Below, piece after piece: positions 41,905 through 48,712 of a DNA stretch of 64,000 bases. The stretch comes from Streptomyces sp. CBMA152 (GTDB taxonomy: Bacteria > Actinomycetota > Actinomycetes > Streptomycetales > Streptomycetaceae). The notes under the pieces were generated by a model. That model worked only from the letters and a program-made list of their open reading frames with translations, was not told the origin of the DNA and did not search any database. The stretch is taken from positions 1-64,000 of the forward strand of contig NZ_MECJ01000035.1 of the NCBI RefSeq assembly GCF_014596475.1. The letters run 5' to 3'. Both the position numbers and the translations under genes were made by a program. The first letter of the stretch is position 1. The number at the start of each line of letters is the position of its first letter.

Positions 41905-42741
41905 ATGACCGTCCTCGTCACCGGCAGCAGCGGCAAAGTCGGCGCGCACCTCGTACGGCTGCTGCACGAGCAGGGCGTCGCCGTGCGCGCGGGCTCGCGC
42001 AGCCCCGAGAAGCTGACGCTGCCCGACGGCGTCGCGTCCGTGAAGCTCGCGCTCGACGACCCGAACGACTTCCCGGCCGCCCTCGCCGGGGTGACCTCGG
42101 TCTTCCTGTACTGCGAGCCCGCCGCGATCGACGCGTTCGTGGCGCAGGCCGAGGCAGCCGGTGTCCGGCATGTCGTCGTCATGTCCGCCGACGCGGTGCT
42201 GCGCCCCGACGCCGCCGTCAACCCGATCGCCGCGCCCCACCTGGCCGTCGAGCAGGCGCTCGCCGCCTCCTCGATCACCTCGACCCCGCTGAACTGCGGC
42301 GCGCTCGCCAGCAACGCGATGCCGTGGGCCTGGCAGCTCAAGGCCCGGGGCACGGTCGGCCTGCCGTACCCGAACAGCTACGCCGACCCGATCAACGAGC
42401 GCGATGTCGCCGAGGCCGCGCTCGCGGTCCTCACCGACCCGTCGCTGGGCGGCCGTTCGTACCACCTCACCGGGCCCGAGGCACTGACCTTCACCCAGCA
42501 CATCAAGGCCATCGAGGCCGCCGCCGGGCGTTCCATCCCGGTCGCCGAGGTCCCCCCGGCCGTGTGGCGCGCCAACAAGCCCGACTTCATGCCGGGCGAC
42601 ATCGCCGACGCGCTCCTGGAGCTGTGGGCGGCCAGCGCCTCCCCGGTCCCGCTCACCGGCGACGTCGAGCAGCTGACCGGCCACCCGGCGCGCCCGTTCA
42701 CCGAGTGGGCGCACGAGTACGCGGGTCCGTTCCGCGGCTGA
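41905..42741 (+). CDS. NmrA-like NAD(P)-binding reductase (atypical SDR)
   Basis: A 278-residue Rossmann protein beginning VLVTGSSGKVGAHLVRLL (TGxxGxxG). VFLYCEPAAIDAFVAQAEAAGVRHVVVMSA is the typical second half of the fold. The Tyr-x3-Lys pair of classical SDRs is missing, which places it in the NmrA/quinone-reductase-like atypical group. GAAAGGGAAC precedes the ATG. It lies between a monooxygenase and a hydrolase on the same strand. It could reduce a quinone made by the neighbouring hydroxylases or act as a redox sensor; sequence alone does not decide. Confidence 0.86.
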   Translation: MTVLVTGSSGKVGAHLVRLLHEQGVAVRAGSRSPEKLTLPDGVASVKLALDDPNDFPAALAGVTSVFLYCEPAAIDAFVAQAEAAGVRHVVVMSADAVLRPDAAVNPIAAPHLAVEQALAASSITSTPLNCGALASNAMPWAWQLKARGTVGLPYPNSYADPINERDVAEAALAVLTDPSLGGRSYHLTGPEALTFTQHIKAIEAAAGRSIPVAEVPPAVWRANKPDFMPGDIADALLELWAASASPVPLTGDVEQLTGHPARPFTEWAHEYAGPFRG

Positions 42742-42843
42742 GCGCGACGGCTGACCTCGGCAGCCGACGGCGACCCCCCCCACGCATCCCAGACAGCAAC
42801 AGTCCCCCCACGCAGGGACCCGCACACAGGCAGGACTGACACC

Positions 42844-43845
42844 ATGTCGTTGGACCGCAGGAAGATGATCTCCATGGGCGCCGGTTCGGCCGCCCTCGCG
42901 GTGGCCGGGTCCGCCGCCTCGGCCACCCCCGCCTCGGCCGCTTCCGCCTCGCCCACCCCGCGCCGCCACGTCCCGGGCGACGCGGAGCTGGCCCGGTCGC
43001 TGTCCGGCGGTTTCCGCAGCCAGTACGCGCACGTCAACGGCGTACGGCTGCACTATGTGGCCGGCGGCCACGGCGCTCCGCTGGTCCTGGTCGCCGGCTG
43101 GCCGCAGACATGGTGGTCGTACCGCAAGGTCATGCCGGCGCTCGCCCGCCGCTACCGGGTGATCGCCGTCGATCTGCGCGGTCAGGGCGGCTCCGACAAG
43201 CCCCAGGGCGGCTACGACAAGAAGACGATGGCGCGGGACATCCACGAGCTCGTGCGCCACCTCGGCCATCGCGAGACCTTCATCGCGGGCCACGACATCG
43301 GTGCCAAGGTGGCGTTCAGCTTCGCCGCCAACCACCCGGCCGCCACCCGCAAGGTGGCGATGCTGGACACCCTCCACCCCGACGAGAGCTTCTACCAGGT
43401 CCCGCTGCTCCAGCGCCCGGGCGGCCCCTTCAACCTGTGGTGGTGGGCCTTCAACCAGGTGCACGGGCTGCCCGAGCAGCTGATCCAGGGCCGCTCCCGG
43501 CACCTCATCGACTGGTTCCTGGCGAACTCGCTCCACGACCAGTCCCTGGTCACCGACTTCGACCGGAACGTGTACGCGCGCACCTACGACACCCCGGACG
43601 GCATCCGCGCGGCCAACGGCTGGTACCAGGCCTTCGCGCAGGACATCGAGGACCTCAAGACGTATCCGAAGCTCACCCCGCCGCTGCTCGGCCTGGCCTC
43701 CGACCAGAGCTACACCGCGTACGTGGAGACGCTGCCGAGGCTGGCGACGGACGTACGCGTGGTGCGGTTCGAGAACACCGTGCACTACCTCCAGGAGGAG
43801 GCGCCCGAGCGCGTGCTCCGGGAGTTCCTGGAGTTCTTCGTCTGA
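42844..43845 (+). CDS. Exported alpha/beta hydrolase, epoxide-hydrolase-like
   Basis: A 333-residue protein. The N-terminus (LDRRKMISMGAGSAALAVAG) has a twin-arginine motif and an Ala-rich region cleaved probably near residue 33. The hydrolase core has VAGWPQTWWSYRKVMPAL (HGxP-like oxyanion region, with AGWP) and nucleophile Asp151 in AGHDIGAKVA. Aspartate rather than serine indicates an epoxide hydrolase or dehalogenase. The catalytic His lies in ENTVHYLQEEAP near the C-terminus. Export by Tat of a tailoring-type hydrolase is unusual and would place it outside the cell. It sits 102 nt after the NmrA gene and 61 nt before the second monooxygenase. Confidence 0.87.
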   Translation: MSLDRRKMISMGAGSAALAVAGSAASATPASAASASPTPRRHVPGDAELARSLSGGFRSQYAHVNGVRLHYVAGGHGAPLVLVAGWPQTWWSYRKVMPALARRYRVIAVDLRGQGGSDKPQGGYDKKTMARDIHELVRHLGHRETFIAGHDIGAKVAFSFAANHPAATRKVAMLDTLHPDESFYQVPLLQRPGGPFNLWWWAFNQVHGLPEQLIQGRSRHLIDWFLANSLHDQSLVTDFDRNVYARTYDTPDGIRAANGWYQAFAQDIEDLKTYPKLTPPLLGLASDQSYTAYVETLPRLATDVRVVRFENTVHYLQEEAPERVLREFLEFFV

Positions 43846-43906
43846 CCCATGACCCGCCGGTCCACGACCTCGTGGGTCCAGGACCCGATATCTGAGGAGT
43901 ACGCAC

Positions 43907-45379
43907 ATGGCTAAGGGAGCGATCATCGTCGGGGCGGGCCCCGTCGGGCTGATGCTCGCGGGTGAGCTCAGGCTCGGCGGCGTGGACGTGGCCGTCTACG
44001 ACCGGCTGCCCGCCCCCAGTGGCGAGTCGCGCGGCGTCGGCTTCACCCGCCGCGCCGCCGAGGTCTTCGACCAGCGCGGACTGCTCGCCCGGTTCGGCGA
44101 CGTGGAGTGGGCCCAGGGCCACTTCGGCGGCGTCCGCATCGACTTCTCCAAGCTGGACGACAACCACTTCAGCGTCCGGGGCGTACCCCAGTTCCGGACC
44201 GAGGAGATCCTGGAGGACTGGCTGCGCGAACTCGGTGTCGCGGTCCACCGCAACCACGAGGTGACCGGCTTCACCGAGACCGAGGACGGCGTCGTCGTCT
44301 CCTTCGAGGGCCCCGACGGGCCCGGCGAGGAGGAGGCCCAGTACCTCGTCGGCTGCGACGGCGCCCGCTCGGTCATCCGTAAGACCGCCGGGATCGACTT
44401 CCCCGGCTGGGACGCCACCCGTGGGATGTACATGGCCGACCTGGTCGGCGCCGGGGTGCGCCAGCGGCCCATCGGCGAGCAGGTGCCGGGCGGCATGGTG
44501 ATGGCGTTCAACCTGGAGAACGGCGTCGACCGGATCGTCATCCACGACGAGAAGCTGCGCCCGCACGAGGACAAGAGCCAGCTCACCTTCCAGGTCGTCG
44601 CGGACGCGTGGCAGACCATGACGGGGGAGTCCCTGCACCACGCCGAGGTGCGCTGGATCAGCTCGTTCACCGACACCACCCGCCAGGCCTCCGAGTACCG
44701 CAAGGGCCGCGTCTTCCTCGTGGGGGACGCAACCCACATCCATATGCCGGCCGGTGCGCAGGGCATGAGCGTCGGCGTCCAGGACGCGGTGAACCTGGGC
44801 TGGAAGCTGGCCGCGGCCATCAACGGCTGGGCGCCCGATGGCCTGCTCGACACCTTCCAGTCCGAGCGCCACCCGGTCGGCGAGCAGCTGATGCGCAACA
44901 CCCGCGCCCAGACCCGCCTCTACCTCACCGGCGACGAGATGGAGCCGCTGCGCGCGGTGATGCGCGAGCTGGTCGAATCCCCGGACGTGGCCCGGCACCT
45001 GGCCGGTCAGGTCAGCGGCCTGGACGTACGGTACGAGGTCGGCGCGAGCGGCCATCCGCTGCTCGGCCTGCGGCTGTCGCCCGACCGCGAGGTCGAGCTC
45101 GCCGACGGCGGTCGGCTCCGTGTCGCGGAGCTCCTGCACACCGCGCGCGGTGTGCTCATCACCAACGGGGACTCGGCCGAGGCGGCGGAGCTCGCCGAGG
45201 GCTGGTCGGACCGCGTCGACGTGGTGACCGGCAGCTGGGTCCCCTCCGACGTCCCCTCCGGCTCCGGCGAGGACCCCGAGGCCGTCCTGGTCCGCCCCGA
45301 CGGACACGTCGTATGGGCCGCGCCCGACGGCGGCAAGCTGCGGGACGCCCTTGAGCGCTGGTTCGGCACGGCCCGGTAG
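43907..45379 (+). CDS. FAD-dependent aromatic monooxygenase (polyketide hydroxylase type), copy 2
   Basis: A 490-residue paralogue of the enzyme at 40277, with IIVGAGPVGLMLAGEL, YLVGCDGARSVIRKTAGIDFPG and GDATHIHMPAGAQGMSVGVQDAVNLGWKLA. The N-terminal half differs at many positions from copy 1 (for example the active-site strand HFSVRGVPQFRTEEI against HYGIMGLAQSRTEET), so the substrates or reactions may differ. The last 65 codons or so are nearly identical in DNA. GAGGAG precedes the ATG. A GC hairpin 18 nt after the stop ends the unit. Pairs of such hydroxylases act in sequence in angucycline pathways. Confidence 0.9.
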   Translation: MAKGAIIVGAGPVGLMLAGELRLGGVDVAVYDRLPAPSGESRGVGFTRRAAEVFDQRGLLARFGDVEWAQGHFGGVRIDFSKLDDNHFSVRGVPQFRTEEILEDWLRELGVAVHRNHEVTGFTETEDGVVVSFEGPDGPGEEEAQYLVGCDGARSVIRKTAGIDFPGWDATRGMYMADLVGAGVRQRPIGEQVPGGMVMAFNLENGVDRIVIHDEKLRPHEDKSQLTFQVVADAWQTMTGESLHHAEVRWISSFTDTTRQASEYRKGRVFLVGDATHIHMPAGAQGMSVGVQDAVNLGWKLAAAINGWAPDGLLDTFQSERHPVGEQLMRNTRAQTRLYLTGDEMEPLRAVMRELVESPDVARHLAGQVSGLDVRYEVGASGHPLLGLRLSPDREVELADGGRLRVAELLHTARGVLITNGDSAEAAELAEGWSDRVDVVTGSWVPSDVPSGSGEDPEAVLVRPDGHVVWAAPDGGKLRDALERWFGTAR

Positions 45380-45396
45380 GCCCGGACACACGAGAG

Positions 45397-45419
45397 CGCC
45401 CCCTGTCGGCCGGGGGGCG
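45397..45419 (+). terminator. GC hairpin after the monooxygenase unit
   Basis: CGCCCCC (45397-45403) pairs with GGGGGCG (45413-45419), followed by TTCGTCGTTCG. Confidence 0.65.
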
Positions 45420-45492
45420 TTCGTCGTTCGTACACAGCCGGAACGGCCGTCGGTTCACCACCTACCGGCGGCCGTGTCCTGGAGCGCGAAGA

Positions 45493-45627
45493 TCAGTCGA
45501 TCCCCCGGACGATGTTCAGCTCGATGTCGTCCTCCTCCGCCCCGGCGAGCCGGAGCGGAGGAGCGACGGCCACGAGTTCCCCCGGCCGGAGTTCATGAGC
45601 TTCCCGGTCTTCCCTGTTCTCGTACAT
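45493..45627 (-). CDS. Small acidic peptide of 44 residues, unknown
   Basis: The reading frame MYENREDREAHELRPG continues as ELVAVAPPLRLAGAEEDD and ends IELNIVRGID. A strong ribosome binding site (AAGGGGGAGCAG) immediately precedes the ATG. Third positions are mostly G or C. It lies 93 nt downstream of the first SARP gene on the same strand and 113 nt from the convergent monooxygenase stop. The layout, a charged N-terminal part followed by a small C-terminal region after ALA-Gly, could suit a RiPP precursor or a small regulatory protein, but no modification enzyme is adjacent and no family was recognised. Confidence 0.5.
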   Translation of the reverse strand: MYENREDREAHELRPGELVAVAPPLRLAGAEEDDIELNIVRGID

Positions 45628-45720
45628 CTGCTCCCCCTTCGCATGGATACGAGCACGGGCCGTTCGAGCATGACCGCGCGACGGCCCCGCGGCGAGCCGC
45701 CGGGTTGCACACGGCCCGGA

Positions 45721-46542
45721 TCAGGCCGCGTACAGGTCGAAGGTGGAGGTGCGGCGGGGGCCCGCGACGACGTCCAGCTGGGGGTCGACGGAGAGGATCG
45801 CCTGGTGCAGCCGCTGGAGCTGGGGGGAGGGTTCCACACCCAGGTCCTCGATGAGCCGGCCGCGCAGCCGCCGGTAGACGTCGAGGGCGGTCGCCTGGCG
45901 GCCGGAGCGGTAGAGCGCCACCATCGCCTGCGAGTGCAGGCCCTCGTGCTGGGGGTGACGGGCGATCAGATCGGTTAATTCGGCGGTGAGTTCCGTGTGC
46001 CGGCCCAGACGCAGATCGGCGTCGATCCGGCGCTCCTTGACCACCAGACGGCTCTCCTCAAGGCGCATCACCTCGATGTCGAGGATCGGGCCGACCCGCA
46101 CGTCCACCAGCGCGGGGCCCTCCCACAGGTCGAGCGCGCGCTTCAGGCAGTCCGCCGCCCGCTCGTTGTTCCCCTCGTCGAACGCCAACTGGCCCTCCGC
46201 TGCCAGCTGTTCGAACGAGTGGACATCGACGGCCTCGGACGGCACCTGCAGCAGATAGCCGCCGTAACGGGTGGCCAGAACATCCTTGGCCGAAAGTGGC
46301 GCGTCGGGACCCATGGCGGTGGCCAGGCGCCGCCGCAGCTGGAGGATGTACGTCTGAAGGGTCGTCAGCGCGCTGGCCGGCAGATCCGTCCCCCAGATCT
46401 CCTCCATCAGCGTCGGTACGGGGATGACCCGGCCCGGGTAGAGGGCGAGCAGCGCCAGGATCTGGCGGGGCTTGCCGGCGGTCGGGACGATGGAGACTCT
46501 GTTCACTTCGGCGCTCAAAGGGCCCAGAACCTGAATTTTCAC
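45721..46542 (-). CDS. SARP-family transcriptional activator 1, with TTA codon
   Basis: A 273-residue Streptomyces antibiotic regulatory protein: an OmpR-like winged helix (VLGPLSAEVNRVSIVPTAGKPRQILALLALYPGRVIPVPTLMEEIWG...TLQTYILQLRRRL) and a bacterial transcriptional activation domain (DVHSFEQLAAEGQLAFDEGNNERAADCLKRALDLWEGPALVDV...). It lacks the ATPase and TPR parts of AfsR. SARPs bind 11-bp-phased direct repeats overlapping -35 boxes and activate biosynthetic genes. Codon 189 (45978-45976) is TTA, so bldA should gate it. The GTG start is preceded by AGAGGAAA. It lies 86 nt downstream of a second SARP gene. Confidence 0.94.
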   Translation of the reverse strand: MKIQVLGPLSAEVNRVSIVPTAGKPRQILALLALYPGRVIPVPTLMEEIWGTDLPASALTTLQTYILQLRRRLATAMGPDAPLSAKDVLATRYGGYLLQVPSEAVDVHSFEQLAAEGQLAFDEGNNERAADCLKRALDLWEGPALVDVRVGPILDIEVMRLEESRLVVKERRIDADLRLGRHTELTAELTDLIARHPQHEGLHSQAMVALYRSGRQATALDVYRRLRGRLIEDLGVEPSPQLQRLHQAILSVDPQLDVVAGPRRTSTFDLYAA

Positions 46543-46628
46543 GGTTTCCTCTCAGAAAAACGGCGGGTACCGCCGGACATCGTTGTCTCACCCCGGCACC
46601 AGGCCGCCGGGGCCGTGGCCCCTGCGGA

Positions 46629-47453
46629 TCAGCTGGCGCGGGCGACGAAACGCTCGGCGACGGAGGGCCCGTCGACCGCGGCGCCGGGCCGCGCCGTGAG
46701 GATGGCCAGCTGGAGCCGGCCGAGCGCGGGGGAGGGCTCAAGACCGGCCTGCGCGACCAGATTTGTGCGCAGTCGCTGATAGGCACCGAGCGCCTCGCTG
46801 CGCCGCCCCGAGCGGTGCAGCGCCAGCATCAGCTGGCCGTGCAGCGACTCGTGCATGGGGTACCGGCTGACCAGGACGGTCAGCTCGGACAGCAGCTCGC
46901 GGTGGCGGCCGAGCCGCAGATCGGCCTCGATCCGCCGGTCCAGCGCGGCGAGCCGGGCTTCTTCCAGGCGCTCGACCTCGGTACGGATCCCACTGCCCTG
47001 GGGTACGTCGCTGAGCGCGGGCCCGGTCCACAGGGACAGGGCATCGCGCAGCAGCCGGGCGGCCCCGGTGTCGTCTCCGGCGTCCATGGCGCGGTGCCCG
47101 GCGGTGGCCCGGCGCTCGAACTCCCGGAAGTCCACGGCGCCTTCACCGCTCTGCAGGCGATATCCGCCGGGCAGGGTGACGAGAACGTCCTTGGCACCGC
47201 GCGACTCCTCGTCGTGGCGCGCCAGCGCCTCGCCGATGAGTTCGCGCAGCTGCATCACATAGGTCTGCACGGTGGTACGGGCACTGCGCGGCGGGGCGTC
47301 GCCCCAGAGTTCCTCTGCCAGCGTCGCCAGCGGCACCGCCTGATCGGCGTGCAGGGCGAGGAGGGCCAGCACCTGCCGCGGCTTGGGAGCGGTGGGTGCG
47401 ATGGACAACCCGTTCTTCCGCACCGACAGTGCACCCAGCACTTCGATGTCCAT
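46629..47453 (-). CDS. SARP-family transcriptional activator 2
   Basis: A 274-residue SARP with the same two domains: a winged helix (VLGALSVRKNGLSIAPTAPKPRQVLALLALHADQAVPLATLAEELWG) and the BTA domain (DFREFERRATAGHRAMDAGDDTGAARLLRDALSLWTGPALSDVPQG). I chose ATG 47453 because GGGGAGAAAC precedes it; the open frame continues upstream without domain resemblance. It has no TTA codon that I found. It lies directly upstream of SARP 1 and is probably co-transcribed with it. Two tandem SARPs suggest stepwise or heteromeric control. A tandem 20-bp repeat lies about 140 bp upstream. Confidence 0.94.
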   Translation of the reverse strand: MDIEVLGALSVRKNGLSIAPTAPKPRQVLALLALHADQAVPLATLAEELWGDAPPRSARTTVQTYVMQLRELIGEALARHDEESRGAKDVLVTLPGGYRLQSGEGAVDFREFERRATAGHRAMDAGDDTGAARLLRDALSLWTGPALSDVPQGSGIRTEVERLEEARLAALDRRIEADLRLGRHRELLSELTVLVSRYPMHESLHGQLMLALHRSGRRSEALGAYQRLRTNLVAQAGLEPSPALGRLQLAILTARPGAAVDGPSVAERFVARAS

Positions 47454-47594
47454 GTTTCTCCCCAGAGTCGGGAAATGCGGGGGGTGAGGGGGTATTGGGT
47501 CAGAACAGTCCGCACGGCTGGCAGGCCCTCGGCGGCAACCCGTTTGATCATGTCCTCGAACCCACCCGGTGCGGCAAGCCCGCCTGTGGCTCAT

Positions 47595-47637
47595 CTGACG
47601 TACCTGTCAAAGTCCTGACGGCGTTGTCAAAATCCTG
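47595..47637. promoter_or_regulatory. Tandem 20-bp repeat in the SARP2/CMD2 divergent region
   Basis: Two adjacent units starting CTGACG (47595 and 47615) share TGTCAAA-TCCTG (47605-47617 and 47625-47637, one mismatch). Read on the minus strand each contains TTTGACA, so each unit provides a -35-like hexamer for SARP 2. The whole 559-bp gap (47454-48012) otherwise holds only the ECF41-type promoter described separately. Confidence 0.5.
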
Positions 47638-47864
47638 TAGCAGTGGTGAATTCTGCTCGGATTGAAGCCGCTCGACTCTGGGTAAAGAACGGCCGGAAGT
47701 GGCGGCTTATTTCGACCGGATCCCCTGCTCACCGGCCCGGCGGCGCCCGTACTTCGGCCCGGCTCCCACCCACTCCGGGATCCGGATCTTACGCGGACCT
47801 TAATGCCGCGCCCAGTGTGAACACCCCCCTCCGCGCATATGTGACGTGGGTCACACCCCGGATC

Positions 47865-47891
47865 CGTCACATTCATCGGCCACGTTTCGTC
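47865..47891 (+). promoter_or_regulatory. ECF41-type promoter before the second CMD gene
   Basis: CGTCACA (47865-47871), a 16-nt spacer and CGTC (47888-47891) match the sigJ promoter except for the first base. The CMD-like gene starts 122 nt downstream, and CMD genes are typical ECF41 targets. Confidence 0.65.
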
Positions 47892-48012
47892 AGAGGTATG
47901 ACGGACGGAAGCCGGCCGGTGTGGAAGTTCTGGCAGGGCCGGTCGGCCTCCGGCGTCATCGTCACGTGTGAAGTGTTCGGCGTGTACTTGAGATCTTTTG
48001 AGGAGAGCAATC

Positions 48013-48474
48013 ATGACTGCTCGGGCGAAGCACCCTGCTTTTGTCGTGCCTGGTGCGATTGACGCTTTGGTGGCCCTTGGAAAGGCCAGCAAGGAAGTTC
48101 CCGGCGTCGAAGTAAAGCTGCTGGAGCTGCTGCATCTTCGGGCGAGCCAGATCAATGGCGACGGTTCCAACGCGGACCGTCACCCGCGTCTGGCGAAGGC
48201 CGCCGGTGAGACCTCGGACGAGCGTCTTTTCGCGGTCGCCGCCTGGCGCAACACGCCGTACTTCACCGAGTCCGAGCGCGCTGCTCTGGCGCTGACCGAG
48301 GCCGTCACCCGCCTTGCCGACCGTGAGGACGCGGTCTCGGACGAGGTGTGGAACGACGCGGCCAAGCACTTCAACGAGCAGCAGCTCGCGGCGATCGTCC
48401 TCTCGGTCGCCACCGCGAACCTGTGGAACCGTCTGCACGTGGCCATCGGCCAGGTTGCCGACCCCAACAGCTGA
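48013..48474 (+). CDS. CMD/AhpD-like protein lacking the redox cysteines
   Basis: A 153-residue paralogue of the protein at 36119. LLHLRASQINGDGSNADRH aligns without gaps to VHLRASQINGCGPCLDA there, so both active-site cysteines (positions 50 and 53) are replaced, by Asp and Asn. The rest of the fold is retained (YFTESERAALALTEAVTRLADREDAVSDEVWNDAAKHFNEQQLAAIVL). It therefore cannot act as a CxxC alkylhydroperoxidase and may bind a ligand, scaffold, or use another chemistry such as decarboxylation or cyclisation. GAGGAG precedes ATG 48013. An ECF41-type promoter lies upstream, and an 18-bp terminator follows. Confidence 0.9.
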   Translation: MTARAKHPAFVVPGAIDALVALGKASKEVPGVEVKLLELLHLRASQINGDGSNADRHPRLAKAAGETSDERLFAVAAWRNTPYFTESERAALALTEAVTRLADREDAVSDEVWNDAAKHFNEQQLAAIVLSVATANLWNRLHVAIGQVADPNS

Positions 48475-48549
48475 CCACCCCCGTTCAGCTGCTGGTGCCG
48501 GCTGACACCCCCGACAGTCGGCAGGGTCGGGCGGACGGCTCGACGGCGG

Positions 48550-48594
48550 GCGGCCCGGTCACCGCAAGGACGTTGCGGTGACCGGGCCGCTTTT
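48550..48594 (+). terminator. 18-bp perfect hairpin with TTTT after the second CMD gene
   Basis: GCGGCCCGGTCACCGCAA pairs exactly with TTGCGGTGACCGGGCCGC around GGACG and is followed by TTTT, a canonical intrinsic terminator. Confidence 0.9.
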
Positions 48595-48660
48595 GTACGT
48601 GCCGTACGGCGAGTTCGTACGTGCCGTACGGCGAGCTTGTACGTGTCGTACGGCGCGGGG
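48595..48660. repeat. Three tandem 22-bp repeats
   Basis: Units at 48595-48616, 48617-48638 and 48639-48660 each start GTACGTGCCGTACGGCG (the third with one change). Each unit contains the palindrome CCGTACGG or a near form. They lie between two convergent terminators, directly after the T-tract of the first. Confidence 0.7.
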
Positions 48661-48695
48661 CCCGGTCCCCGAGGCGAAGCCTCGCGGACCGGGCG
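48660..48695 (-). terminator. Hairpin after the amidotransferase-like gene
   Basis: GCCCGGTCC and CGAGGC pair with GCCTCG and GGACCGGGC with one unpaired base on each side, 18 nt beyond the minus-strand stop. Confidence 0.7.
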
Positions 48696-48712
48696 GCGCG
48701 GGGTGTCGGTGC

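Noticed and set aside
45493..45627. Calling the 44-residue peptide a lasso peptide or lanthipeptide precursor
   Set aside because: No cyclase, B-protein or lanthionine synthetase is nearby and the core lacks Cys or an obvious Gly1/Asp ring pattern. It is kept as unknown.
47849..47875. GGTCACA at 47849 as an ECF41-type -35 element
   Set aside because: The 16-nt spacer leads to TTCA rather than CGTC. The overlapping CGTCACA at 47865 fits fully.
34018..48474. Calling the region a complete antibiotic cluster of a named class
   Set aside because: No polyketide synthase, NRPS, terpene cyclase or other scaffold enzyme is present within the window.
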